From Thalassobellus citreus (GTDB lineage Bacteria; Bacteroidota; Bacteroidia; Flavobacteriales; Flavobacteriaceae), in contig NZ_JBISCC010000125.1 in assembly GCF_044385915.1 (NCBI RefSeq), forward strand, positions 310,001 through 374,000: DNA of 64,000 bases, given 5' to 3'. Every line of letters begins with the position of its first letter. The stretch's first letter is position 1. Shown in pieces: positions 54,501 through 63,452 of the stretch. A model generated the notes under the pieces. That model was not told the origin of the DNA and did no database searches. It was given only the letters and a program-made list of their open reading frames with translations. The translations under genes and the position numbers were made by a program.

Positions 54501-54960
54501 CTCCTAAAACACGACCAACTAATGCTGACGATAAATTCCCTACTGGTAAATCTTCAATCTCGTTCATTTTAACAGTAGCTACAGACCCTGTTACTTCTTC
54601 TCTTTTCTGTTTACCATAACCAACAACAACAACCTCATCAAGAGCCTCTGTATCTTCTTTTAAAGTGACATTTATTAAAGTTTGACCATCAACTGGTATT
54701 TCCTGAGTTTCCATACCTATAAAAGAAAACACAATTGTTCCGTTTGATTTTACAGAAAGGTTAAAGTTTCCGTCAAAGTCTGTGACTACTCCATTATTAG
54801 TACCTTTTTCTATAACATTTACACCCGGCACGGGTACTCCTGAAACATCTAGAACTGCACCTGAAACCTTTATTTTACTACTAGTATCTTGCCCAAAACT
54901 CGACAGAGTTACCAGACTGAAAAGCAATAAAATACATGCATTAGTAATTACGTTTTTCAT
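51592..54960 (-). CDS. SusC-type TonB-dependent transporter without STN domain
   Basis: A 1122-residue outer-membrane transporter with signal peptide ending SSFGQ. It opens directly with a carboxypeptidase-like beta domain (KVSGAVLDVSGVPVPGVNV, about residues 30-115). A plug follows (ALVGRVLGVSISGGE, ISFLKDASAAIYGSRGAQG), and then the barrel, ending in LKTYSLGLNIGF. With no STN domain it cannot signal to FecR, so control must differ from the first SusC. The 62-nt element shared with the RuBisCO-like operon lies 54 bp upstream of its start. With SusD 2 it imports pectic oligosaccharides released by the lyases. Confidence 0.94.
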   Translation of the reverse strand: MKNVITNACILLLFSLVTLSSFGQDTSSKIKVSGAVLDVSGVPVPGVNVIEKGTNNGVVTDFDGNFNLSVKSNGTIVFSFIGMETQEIPVDGQTLINVTLKEDTEALDEVVVVGYGKQKREEVTGSVATVKMNEIEDLPVGNLSSALVGRVLGVSISGGESRPGGSAQIVIRNPITGTDVTAKDGSSTDPLYVIDGVVQINPDNGRSDPTMFNNLDASEVESISFLKDASAAIYGSRGAQGVVLVTTKRGKKGPAKFSYSGNFSISDETYRTKMLNAYEYGKAFNIMNGPNGLGRTYDTSNPDNNQYFFSEKELEHFKTLNFNVLDDYWTTSGNQRHNINLTGGTDDATYFGGISYYTQDGNLGTLNYDKWSFRAGSNIRLAKGFNADFQVSGYFTDISKTVSGVGSSNEENDYRQLINRAPFMPMYINGMPTVLIGSSGNDDVIGYHYGEIQRLNNINNSSDNNVSVNINVEYDVPFIKGLKLKANYARQESNSSGSQIGGAYNLYEFFGADSDLTDNFNALGEPQFVATPEQTYILYENGSGPLGTNVIRESREISNGNRIFLSNTKSSREQTRFQAAYNRDFGLHTVSALFAVEKSETEWSKVNTIKLGEVPEWSTGMLWQLPEGVYDDNTYNWFKPAGDLGYIGRLNYNYDGKYFAEFLFRSDASTKFAPKNYWGNFYTLSGGWIISKEDFFNSNTIDFLKLRGSIGLLGKDDAKPWQWQQNFDAVASGGAVFGGNGDPLLGLRANGPANPDIRWGKEFKTNFAIEARFLNNRLSTTIESFYNIGTKLLVNFRDGVPFTVGGASTSTNFAEVDTWGKEISIGWTDTVGKDFSYGVNFNMGWYDNNKIKGNFTNPDNWLPWEDKQPGSSDIGTWGYDYVGMFKTQADIDNYIAETGITQIIGKTVAELRPGMLYYRDIRGPWDPETKTFAPKDGIVDRYDQIQLKKPAKGPQGFASTFRLAYKQFSLNTVLNVGWGGYREVGSAKSSLDSDKIISNSENRPAFWANMYDPVLNPSGTIPNLSKDVNGGDEGTEGGINTVSSKFWQVSSFSLVMRNINLSYSLPKKITSKMGISRFKLNLVAINPFVLFNPYKDYGLSPYGSYDSYPRLKTYSLGLNIGF

Positions 54961-55013
54961 ACTTATTTGTTTAGTTTATTGTTTAGTATAATTTTATATT
55001 ATGATTTATAGCC

Positions 55014-55075
55014 TGCAATATTGCGAAATTAATAATAATTCTATGTTATTTTCGAACGGCGACCAATTTTGTAAA
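55014..55075 (-). promoter_or_regulatory. 62-nt regulatory element, copy B (upstream of SusC 2)
   Basis: Partner of the block at 15009-15070, 46 of 62 identical without gaps. It carries the same palindrome GCAATATTGC (55015-55024) and ends near CGACCAATTTTGTAAA. It lies 54 bp upstream of the SusC 2 start. A copy at a different distance from the start in the other operon suggests a binding site and not a coding or leader relic. Confidence 0.6.
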
Positions 55076-55155
55076 TATTGCTTTAAACTCAAAGATACCT
55101 CCTTTAAAAACAAAGCCTATCCTGAACTATACTGCCTTTCTTTTTTTTAATAAAA

Positions 55156-57174
55156 TCAATACGACATCCAAACCGTCATATCACCTTTTGATCGATTTCC
55201 CCAAGAAAAATACGGCACTAAATTTATGTCGACTGTTTCTTTGTCTTTAGATATTGGCTTATATAATGCTTTACTCCAATCACCTTTTTCAACAAAAGCT
55301 TTCCCTTTTATTGCATGTACTTCTCTGTTAGCAATATTAATTTTATTAGTTGTGAATTGAGAATTAATATCTAATACAATATTATTAATATCTGTTTTTT
55401 TTGAAATATCTTCAGACTCTAAACAGTACACAATTGGTCCTCGCTTAACTGCTACTTGATTTTTTATTTCTTCAACCAACGGATTTCCTTGCATTAACTC
55501 TACAGGCATTGGGATATTAAGCTCTATAACATCTCCTTTTTTCCATTTTCTTGAAATACTTGAATAACTACCTGAAACAACATCTTCATTAATCATCTTA
55601 TTATTAATAGCTATTGTTGATTCTTGACTCCATCCTGGAATTCTTAAAAACATTGTAAAATCCTTTTTAGGTGCTTTTATTACTCTTAATTGGATGTTTC
55701 CATCCCAAGGATAATTTGTTATTTGTTCTAATTCAATTTTATCACCTTCAATACTTTTAGTAATTAAATGATTACTCCCATAAAGATTAACATAAAGCCC
55801 TTCTTTTGAAACATTATAAGCATAATTACTAACCTGAGTCAACGTACGTGTTACATTAGGCGCACAGCAGTTTGACCATGCGATATAGCCTTCGCGTTCG
55901 CTTCCCCATCGTTGTTTGAAAGGCAAATTACTTGATACACTTAACGGGTTATTATAACAAAACTCAGTTCCCTTAAGGCTTATACCAGATAGCACGCTAT
56001 TATAAAGTGCTAACTCCATAACATCTGTATATTTTGCATCGCCTGTTAATTGAAGCATTCTCCAATTCCATAATACATTTCCAATATTAGCACAGGTTTC
56101 TGTATGTGCCGTTGCATTTGGCAATTGATATGGACGACCATAAGCTTGATGAATTTTTTGTACCTCTGTAGGATCATAAGACGTTCCATCTGGCGACACT
56201 CCATCGTACAAAGAACCACAACCTCCCGTGATATACATTTTTCTATAAACCACATCATCCCAAATAGATTCTAAGTTTTCTAATAATTTAGCTTCGCCTG
56301 TTTCGGCATATAAATCTGCAATACCTGCATACAAATAATTTGCTCTTACGGCATGCCCCATAGCATTGGTTTGCTCTCTAAACGGAATTCTATCTTGATT
56401 ATCGTCTGTACCATCATTCGTGGTTCCCCTAATATCTATTAAATTATTTGCTAACTCTAAATAGCGAGGATCTTTTACAGTACGATACATTTCGATAATA
56501 CCCATATAATGTGACGGGCAAATAGCATTTCTAGCGAGTTCTGGTGATGCTTTTTTATAAAAATCATATAAAAATTCGGCAACACCTTTTGCTACTTCTA
56601 AAAAGTTAGTTTTTCCTGTTGCTCTGTAATGTACACATGCCGACGTCATTAAATGCCCCATGTTGTACTTTTCAAACCCTAATTGTTTTTTTAACTCTTC
56701 TGGACCTAAAGTGCCCCAACGTTCTTCAATTAAAACAGGTGTATTTATATAACCATCTGCTCTTTGAACTTTAGCAAACATGGTAATAGCTTCATCCATT
56801 TGCGCTTCTAACTCAGGATTTTTATTAATAGCATACGCCGATGCCATACCTTCCATAATTTTATAAAAATCGCCATCATGAAAAGAAGGACCTGCATGCT
56901 TCCCTTTTATTAATCCTGAAGCTATTTTAAAATTGGCATAAGCATGACTAACGGAATCATTATGATACAAATCCCACATGAAAGGAATTGTATTTTTAGT
57001 TTCTACATCAAATTGTTCTTTCCAAAAACCATCTGTCCACACCACATCTTGCAATGCGATACTTTGTAATTTTGTATGCGGACTATTTTCATTTGCTACT
57101 AAACCTTTTCCTTGCGAAAACACAAGTGTACTTAAACTAAGCAGACAGATTAATATAAATTTACTTTTCATCAT
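55156..57174 (-). CDS. GH127/GH146-type beta-L-arabinofuranosidase family enzyme
   Basis: Secreted enzyme of about 672 residues; starting at 57174 (MMKSKFILICL) gives a signal ending LVFSQ and avoids overlap with the upstream gene. The (alpha/alpha)6 barrel starts near residue 60 with FWKEQFDVETKNTIPFMWD. The zinc/cysteine catalytic set of the family is visible: glutamate and cysteine in HTETCANIG (near 360) and the cysteine pair in SNCCAPNVTRT (near 435). GH127 and GH146 release beta-L-arabinofuranose; one GH127 in the rhamnogalacturonan II system acts on aceric acid. A C-terminal beta-sandwich ends the protein. Which sugar is cut cannot be decided. Confidence 0.87.
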   Translation of the reverse strand: MMKSKFILICLLSLSTLVFSQGKGLVANENSPHTKLQSIALQDVVWTDGFWKEQFDVETKNTIPFMWDLYHNDSVSHAYANFKIASGLIKGKHAGPSFHDGDFYKIMEGMASAYAINKNPELEAQMDEAITMFAKVQRADGYINTPVLIEERWGTLGPEELKKQLGFEKYNMGHLMTSACVHYRATGKTNFLEVAKGVAEFLYDFYKKASPELARNAICPSHYMGIIEMYRTVKDPRYLELANNLIDIRGTTNDGTDDNQDRIPFREQTNAMGHAVRANYLYAGIADLYAETGEAKLLENLESIWDDVVYRKMYITGGCGSLYDGVSPDGTSYDPTEVQKIHQAYGRPYQLPNATAHTETCANIGNVLWNWRMLQLTGDAKYTDVMELALYNSVLSGISLKGTEFCYNNPLSVSSNLPFKQRWGSEREGYIAWSNCCAPNVTRTLTQVSNYAYNVSKEGLYVNLYGSNHLITKSIEGDKIELEQITNYPWDGNIQLRVIKAPKKDFTMFLRIPGWSQESTIAINNKMINEDVVSGSYSSISRKWKKGDVIELNIPMPVELMQGNPLVEEIKNQVAVKRGPIVYCLESEDISKKTDINNIVLDINSQFTTNKINIANREVHAIKGKAFVEKGDWSKALYKPISKDKETVDINLVPYFSWGNRSKGDMTVWMSY

Positions 57175-57178
57175 GATT

Positions 57179-59650
57179 TTATTTAACAAATAAATTAATA
57201 ATTCGACTCATAGAATCCCCATCGGCATCCTTCACTGTTATTTTAAAAGAAGCCAACCCTTTTTCAATTGCTTTAAATTGAATTGTTTTGTCTTCCAGCG
57301 AAATATTAGCATTCTTCACATTTGAAAAACTATAAACAGGATCTTTTTCATAGCCTTTAAAATAATTGTTTAAAGAAAACTCCTTGGTTTCATCTAAAGT
57401 CATAAAATAATGTGGTTGAGCCATCCAATGTAAATATTCTTCTAATTGTGTATACCCATTTTTATCGTCATCTGCATTTGAATCAGAAAAGTCATTTGAT
57501 GTCGACTGCGTGTTTAAACCATGAATATCTTCCCACCAATTTGGTAATCCATCATGATCTGTATCCCAATCATCAGGTCGTGTTTCACTAACAAATTCTG
57601 GCCATCCGCCAGCATCATCTTGGGTGTCAATCATACCTGGGAATCCACTTTTACTTCCTTTAAAAGTATAACTTCCTTTAAGAGTTTCATCTACAATACG
57701 TGTATCATGATTATCGAAAAATGGTTGATTTGCGCCAACATCAGACAAAACATTTTTATACGCTGCACTGGCTGATTGTGTTTTTACAAAAGATTCGAAA
57801 AATGGCTTTTCTACAAAAGTTTCAAAATCTACAACCGCTCCTTTACTTAGGCGTATAGTTGCACCATCTTCTTGTGAGTTTTCATCAAAATGCCCAGGCA
57901 TAACATTTCCTTTAAAAAAATACTGTTGCATACCCTTACCAAGTCCTTCATGTTGCACTTTTAAAGCATAAAAGAATTTAGTACTAGCTCCCGGTTTGTA
58001 ATAATTATTTACAAAATTCACCTCACTAGCACCTCCATCAGTCGCTCTTTTTCCCCAATTATAAACTACATTATTTCTTATATCTAATTTTCCTGCATAA
58101 TAGCCATCGCCATTTAAACCGCCACCTAAGCTCCAGTTTCTTCCATAATTATGCGCTAATAAATTATGATGAAAACTTCCAATATCACCACCAATAGTTG
58201 CTGCATAACCATGCATAGCGCCATTTCCATACTTATGATGGTCGGCTAAATTTAAAGCTTCAGAAATTAGGGTGCGCTGTAATGTAATATTATGTGCACT
58301 TCTTGAACTAAACGATTCATCAATTGTCCAACTTATAGAACAATGGTCGATAATACTGTTATTAGCACCTGTAAGCCCCATGCCATCAAAGGTTTTTCCT
58401 GATCCTATTCTCACTTTTAAAAATCGAACAATGCCATCATTTCCTGTAAGACCAATGGGCGCTCTAGTTATAGTAATACCTTCTCCTGGTGCAGTTTGAC
58501 CTGCAATGGTTGTATAAGGTTGATTGACAACTAGTCTTGATTTTAATTCTATATTACCAGATACATTAAAAACAATGGTTCTAGGACCAATATCTTGATT
58601 TACAGCATCACGTAAACTTCCTGGTCCGTCATCATTTAAATTAGTAACTTCAACAACTTTTCCGCCTCGTCCACCAATTGCAAAACGCCCATACCCTTCG
58701 GCTTCTGGAAAGGCTAATTGTGCGGGTTTAAACGACCAAACGTTTCCTTGAGTTTCATTACCTTCTGCATCTACCTCATCAACACGCCAATAATAGGTAT
58801 TCATGCTATATAAATCATTGACATTAAATTTATTTTCGGCTAATACACCTTTAAATTCTGAAGTGTTTTCATTAGCTTCTAATATTGCTTTTTCATCTTC
58901 ACCAAAATATAATTTATGAGACACTGTGCCTTTTGGCGATTGCCATTGTAACTGTAAATCATCTTCAAAAACAACATGTTCATCTTTTGATTCTGGTAAT
59001 GGCGTATGCGCTTGTTTTTTTAAATCTGGTGTATCAATTTCAAAGCCATTAATTATCATTTGCCATATATAAAATCTAGGACGCACCACTTCACCACCTA
59101 AATCCATTACAAATTTGATTAAAACGTCTTCATTTGTTTTAGCATTAAAAGTAACATAGCCTGTTCCGCATCCTATTTTCGAAAAAGCTCTATTTGATGG
59201 TTGTACTGTTTCAGTAAGTTTATCGTTTACATAAATTTTAATATCAGGAAATATTTTAGCTTCAATTTTATCGAATGTATTATGAAATGTAAGCAGTGAG
59301 TGTTTCCCTGCTTTTAATCCGCTAATCGACATTTCTAAAGTATCACCAGTAGCTAACCCATCACTTCCTAGTCTATTATAATGAGGCGCTTGAATACCAA
59401 CCTTAAACCATTTAGAGCTAAAATCCCCTTTTAGTTTTACCGAAACATCTCCAAAGGTTTTTTTAGCTTCTTTTTGTTCTTCAATAACCCATGACTCATA
59501 ATTAGGATCGGACACTTCTTTTAATTTTCTACCTGAAAAATCAAAATCTACTTTTACAATTTGTTTTTCTGTTTTTTCTTGGCATTGTACATTTAAAATT
59601 AGCACAATAACTAATACAAAATAACCTAACAGGCTTTTAAGTGTTTTCAT
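57179..59650 (-). CDS. Multidomain PL1-type pectate lyase lipoprotein (3)
   Basis: An 823-residue protein with a hydrophobic leader and lipobox-like VQC near residue 23. An N-terminal beta-sandwich of CBM-like type (about 30-205) is followed by an Fn3-like domain (about 215-305). The PL1 beta-helix (about 310-650) has FPEAEGYGRFAIGGRGG and DHCSISWTIDESFS. A calcium module DTDHDGLPNWWE follows (about 690), and the C-terminal Ig-like domain has TLDETKEF and FKITVKDADGDSM. It is much larger than the two PL1 paralogues downstream and is not part of that duplication. The extra modules suggest a surface enzyme bound to insoluble pectin. Confidence 0.87.
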   Translation of the reverse strand: MKTLKSLLGYFVLVIVLILNVQCQEKTEKQIVKVDFDFSGRKLKEVSDPNYESWVIEEQKEAKKTFGDVSVKLKGDFSSKWFKVGIQAPHYNRLGSDGLATGDTLEMSISGLKAGKHSLLTFHNTFDKIEAKIFPDIKIYVNDKLTETVQPSNRAFSKIGCGTGYVTFNAKTNEDVLIKFVMDLGGEVVRPRFYIWQMIINGFEIDTPDLKKQAHTPLPESKDEHVVFEDDLQLQWQSPKGTVSHKLYFGEDEKAILEANENTSEFKGVLAENKFNVNDLYSMNTYYWRVDEVDAEGNETQGNVWSFKPAQLAFPEAEGYGRFAIGGRGGKVVEVTNLNDDGPGSLRDAVNQDIGPRTIVFNVSGNIELKSRLVVNQPYTTIAGQTAPGEGITITRAPIGLTGNDGIVRFLKVRIGSGKTFDGMGLTGANNSIIDHCSISWTIDESFSSRSAHNITLQRTLISEALNLADHHKYGNGAMHGYAATIGGDIGSFHHNLLAHNYGRNWSLGGGLNGDGYYAGKLDIRNNVVYNWGKRATDGGASEVNFVNNYYKPGASTKFFYALKVQHEGLGKGMQQYFFKGNVMPGHFDENSQEDGATIRLSKGAVVDFETFVEKPFFESFVKTQSASAAYKNVLSDVGANQPFFDNHDTRIVDETLKGSYTFKGSKSGFPGMIDTQDDAGGWPEFVSETRPDDWDTDHDGLPNWWEDIHGLNTQSTSNDFSDSNADDDKNGYTQLEEYLHWMAQPHYFMTLDETKEFSLNNYFKGYEKDPVYSFSNVKNANISLEDKTIQFKAIEKGLASFKITVKDADGDSMSRIINLFVK

Positions 59651-61984
59651 TTAATTCAGATTCTTTTTTTCGTTTAAATTTAATTCTATCAGATTTATTA
59701 TATCTTTTTCTCTTGATTCTGGTAAAACTTCTATAATATTTACCTCGCCATTTTTAAGCGCTACTTCTACTGTTGTATTGTTGGTAGCATGCAACTTAAA
59801 ATGTACATTCCATTTTTTTGGCCATGCAGGAAATAAATAGATTTTACCATTTGCTTCTTGCATAAGCATGTCTTGCATACCAATCATTCCTGAACCTCCC
59901 CAGTTATGATCTGGAACCCAATCGAATCCTGGTCCCCAAAACGCAGGAAAGCGTCTTCCTGAATCGGCCATTTTTAAAAGGCTATATTTTGCTGCTTCAT
60001 CAGTTAACCCTAAATGTGCTGCAAAAATATTATCCTGTTTCCAACCTACGTGACTTCTAAATTTTATAGCATCTTTATCGTATTTCCATGTGTTTTGCGC
60101 TACTTCTAAATCGGGTAATCCAATACCGTAAATCCCCCAAGGAAACACAGGGTATAATGCTGCAGGTTCGGTGTTATTTATACGTTCCCAAGATTTTGCT
60201 GGCGCTAATACTTTATAATGATTAATTTCTTCAAAATTTAAAGGCGGAATTCTGGTTTGAAATGCTTTTATATAATCAACATTTTCTTTACTTAAATCTT
60301 TAGCTGAAACTTTTAATAATTTTTCTGAAATAACTTTTAAAGCTGAAATAGTACTATTTGCATTGTATGCCATTTTATAAGTCTCGACTGCAGAACCTGG
60401 ATATAACACTAAATACCCATTGGCATCCAACGCTTTTCGACCTCTTTTTTTAGCTAAATACTGATAGTGTTCATCAAAAAACCGCAGGCAACTTAAAATG
60501 AAATCATTGTATTTTTCAACATTAAGGTTAGCATATTCGTTTTGCTCTAACATCATTTTACAAAACTCGAAAACCGTGTCCCATTGATATTCTAACCAAG
60601 CATTGTATTGCATTCCTGGGTCGTAATCTACTGGTCGCTTCCAGCTGTATTCAGCAGGGTTTGGCAATCCGAAATTCTCTAATTGTTCGGTAAATGAAGC
60701 ACCATCATGATTCCAATACACTTGCGTTCGTAACTCAGCATTCTTCTGCAAGGTTAAATAATAATCTAATTGCGATGTCATCATATCGAAATCACCACTT
60801 TTCAACATCGGAAAATATACTAAACGCTGATTTTGTTGTGTCATCGTGCCGCCTCCCCAATTTCTAAAATCTGGTGTAAAGTTTAAATCAGATTTTACAT
60901 AAACAGGGTCATAAGTAAATAATCCGCCGTTAAACTTTGTTGGATATTTTCCATAGGCATTACACCCTAACATGTATCGGAATAACTGATAATTTTGACC
61001 TATTTGATAGACTGAATCTTTTTCTGTTGAATTACTTTTTTGTGTGTAAATAAAACTTCTATTCCAAAATTGATTCCACCATGCTATTGTGTTTTTTTCT
61101 GCTTTCTTTTCTTTTGATTTATATGATGATACTAAATCTTGCAATCCATCATTCCAAATAGCAATGTTTTTATCTTGATTGGTATGTAAATACAGTTTTA
61201 ACTGATGCTTTTTACTTGGTTTTACACTTTCTAAACTAAAGCCTTTGAAATCGGTATCTTGATAAACATCTGTATACGTTCCAACTGGTTTCATGTTTTT
61301 ACCAATCATAACACCACCAAATGTTCTGTTTTTTAAAGGATTCATCATTTGATCCTTAACTGATTCCATTTTTTGTTGCTTAACAGCTACATCAAAAACA
61401 GTCTGTTCTCGATTTTGGTGATAAAACTTAACCCCATTTTTTTCAAAACCAATAGAATCTTTATACGTTATAATCTCGCCTTGTGGTGCCCATTTATAAG
61501 AATTCGCATTATTCGCCTTCCCTTTTACTTGTCGGTTTTTATAACGCCATGATTCATAAGACGCTGTCATTTTTAAAGGGGTTTTACTCTCTAAATCTAA
61601 ATAAATGACAGGATTAAAAACATCAACCCAAAGCTTTATTTTAGTATTTTTTTGACTGATTGAAATACAACCTTCTTTTAAATTTAATTCTTGCTTGAAA
61701 CCTTCATTATCTTTAAACGGATTGGGGTCTAATTGAACTTTAACACGTCCTAACTTCAACAAGGTATTATGCTCATCGAATGTACCACTTCTTGACACAT
61801 AAAAGTATACATCGCCTTTTTCAACCCACACATTTAAGCCAATATCGCCACCTCCTATGGGCATGGATTCTGACGAGTTCTCACTTTGGGTTGTCCAAAT
61901 TTGGTTGTAACTATCAAGTACAGGAATTTGCGCTTCAACATAAAGCGTAAAAAACAAAAACAAACCTATTACTTGAAACTTCAT
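59651..61984 (-). CDS. DUF5703-like (alpha/alpha)6 protein, putative glycosidase
   Basis: A 777-residue secreted protein, signal ending LYVEA near residue 18. The N-terminal beta domain (about 25-280) contains SMPIGGGDIGLNVWVEKGD. That parallels the LPLGNGRLGAM opening of GH95 and places it near that clan; I recall it as DUF5703. A barrel-like helical region follows (about 320-700), with FNGGLFTYDPVYV, YWNHDGASFTEQ and HVGWKQDNIFAAHLGL, then a short C-terminal beta part. Catalytic residues are not assigned. It starts 1 bp from the PL1 stop and is co-transcribed with the esterase. A pectin side-chain exo-glycosidase is the best guess. Confidence 0.6.
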   Translation of the reverse strand: MKFQVIGLFLFFTLYVEAQIPVLDSYNQIWTTQSENSSESMPIGGGDIGLNVWVEKGDVYFYVSRSGTFDEHNTLLKLGRVKVQLDPNPFKDNEGFKQELNLKEGCISISQKNTKIKLWVDVFNPVIYLDLESKTPLKMTASYESWRYKNRQVKGKANNANSYKWAPQGEIITYKDSIGFEKNGVKFYHQNREQTVFDVAVKQQKMESVKDQMMNPLKNRTFGGVMIGKNMKPVGTYTDVYQDTDFKGFSLESVKPSKKHQLKLYLHTNQDKNIAIWNDGLQDLVSSYKSKEKKAEKNTIAWWNQFWNRSFIYTQKSNSTEKDSVYQIGQNYQLFRYMLGCNAYGKYPTKFNGGLFTYDPVYVKSDLNFTPDFRNWGGGTMTQQNQRLVYFPMLKSGDFDMMTSQLDYYLTLQKNAELRTQVYWNHDGASFTEQLENFGLPNPAEYSWKRPVDYDPGMQYNAWLEYQWDTVFEFCKMMLEQNEYANLNVEKYNDFILSCLRFFDEHYQYLAKKRGRKALDANGYLVLYPGSAVETYKMAYNANSTISALKVISEKLLKVSAKDLSKENVDYIKAFQTRIPPLNFEEINHYKVLAPAKSWERINNTEPAALYPVFPWGIYGIGLPDLEVAQNTWKYDKDAIKFRSHVGWKQDNIFAAHLGLTDEAAKYSLLKMADSGRRFPAFWGPGFDWVPDHNWGGSGMIGMQDMLMQEANGKIYLFPAWPKKWNVHFKLHATNNTTVEVALKNGEVNIIEVLPESREKDIINLIELNLNEKKNLN

Positions 61985-61995
61985 GTCTCTAAAAT

Positions 61996-63441
61996 TTATT
62001 CTTTATACCAGTTATCAGTTCTAAAAGAAGACATTGGCAATCCACCTGCACTATAAATTTCAGCTTTAGTAAAATCTTTAAACAAATAGCGAATCGCTAC
62101 TGGTTTTTCTACTCTTGGAGAAGATAATAAAACTGATTTTCTTCTAACCACAGCTTGTGCTGGATAAAAGACTTTATTTTCGCCTGCTATCTCAAAACCT
62201 ATAGATTCTTCACCAAACGTTGTAATACCATTAGGTATATTTTTAAAAGATACTGTTACCGTACTTCCTTTTACTTCCATAGCATCAAACTCTGGACTTT
62301 CAGACTCAAAACCTTCCATTCCATAAGTTTTAGCCAATGCTAAATAGGCTAATCGTTGTCCGCCCTTTTCTTTATCAACTGGGTGAATATTGTGTTTTTC
62401 GCCTACATCCATTAAAACAGCCATAGCTGAATTTGGAATTTCTTTGGATGCTTGTAATTGTGCTTCTCTTAAATAAGCTGAATTGTATTTTTCTAAATTG
62501 TCATTTGGATGATAAACACTATAATCAAATGGTGCAATTTGTGCAAAGTAAAACGGAAACTCGCCTTGACTCCATAAGTCTCTCCAACTGCTAACCATCT
62601 TTTTAAATAAGTCTTTATATTCAAACGGTCTATCGCGGTTCGATTCCCCTTGATACCAAATAGCACCTTTAATACCGTAACCAATTACTGGCGATAACAT
62701 ACCATTAAATAATGTTGTTGGTTTTCTGTTTGGCGCGCCTTTTAACTCTGTTTCATTTCTAGGAATTGGAAGTGTATTATCAAAATCTTTTAGCATTTCT
62801 TCATTCATCCAAGCTTCAACATTTGAACCTCCGTAAGACACTTCAACCATGCCAACAGGTACATTTAACACCTCCTGAAGTAATGAACCAAAATACCACG
62901 CCGTGGCACTAAAATTACCAGTAGTTTGTGGAGATGCTTCTTGCCAATGCCCATCAAAATCATTTTTAGGCTCTAGAACTGTAGATCTTGGAACCGTTAT
63001 AAACCGAATTTGGTTATTTCTAGAATGTACAATGGCTTCATTGCCGCCTCTTACAGGTTGTCCTGTAAACCCTTTTAAAGGCATTTCCATGTTTGACTGC
63101 CCTGAACACAACCAAACTTCGCCAATTAACACATTTTTAATCGTTACAACTTCTGAAGCTTGTTTGATTTGAATGGTATAAGGTCCACCAAAAGCAGGTG
63201 TTTTTATTTTTGTTTTCCACGCTCCATGCTTATCAACTTTAACCTCATAGGTTTTAGAATCCCAAGATGTTGTAATAAAAAGCGTTTCTCCTTTAGTTGC
63301 CCATCCCCAAATTGGCGCTTCCATTTCCTGTTGAAGCATCATATTATCTGAAAACAAAGCAGGTAATTTTATCTGTGCATTCACATTTAAAACGCTTAAC
63401 ACACCTAACAATAGAAACAATAATGACTTATAATTTTTCAT
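61996..63441 (-). CDS. SGNH-type carbohydrate acetylesterase (sialate O-acetylesterase-like)
   Basis: A 481-residue secreted esterase, signal ending LNVNAQ near residue 23. The SGNH blocks are present: nucleophile serine in CSGQSNMEMP near residue 115, WYQGESN near 263, and the Asp/His pair in MDVGEKHNIHP near 350. An N-terminal beta domain (ALFSDNMMLQQEM) and a C-terminal beta domain (about 390-475) flank the core, as in 9-O-acetylesterase-like plant-polysaccharide esterases. Removal of acetyl groups from pectin or xylan side chains is the likely role. No sialic acid genes support the database-style name. Confidence 0.83.
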   Translation of the reverse strand: MKNYKSLLFLLLGVLSVLNVNAQIKLPALFSDNMMLQQEMEAPIWGWATKGETLFITTSWDSKTYEVKVDKHGAWKTKIKTPAFGGPYTIQIKQASEVVTIKNVLIGEVWLCSGQSNMEMPLKGFTGQPVRGGNEAIVHSRNNQIRFITVPRSTVLEPKNDFDGHWQEASPQTTGNFSATAWYFGSLLQEVLNVPVGMVEVSYGGSNVEAWMNEEMLKDFDNTLPIPRNETELKGAPNRKPTTLFNGMLSPVIGYGIKGAIWYQGESNRDRPFEYKDLFKKMVSSWRDLWSQGEFPFYFAQIAPFDYSVYHPNDNLEKYNSAYLREAQLQASKEIPNSAMAVLMDVGEKHNIHPVDKEKGGQRLAYLALAKTYGMEGFESESPEFDAMEVKGSTVTVSFKNIPNGITTFGEESIGFEIAGENKVFYPAQAVVRRKSVLLSSPRVEKPVAIRYLFKDFTKAEIYSAGGLPMSSFRTDNWYKE

Positions 63442-63452
63442 TGTATGAAATT

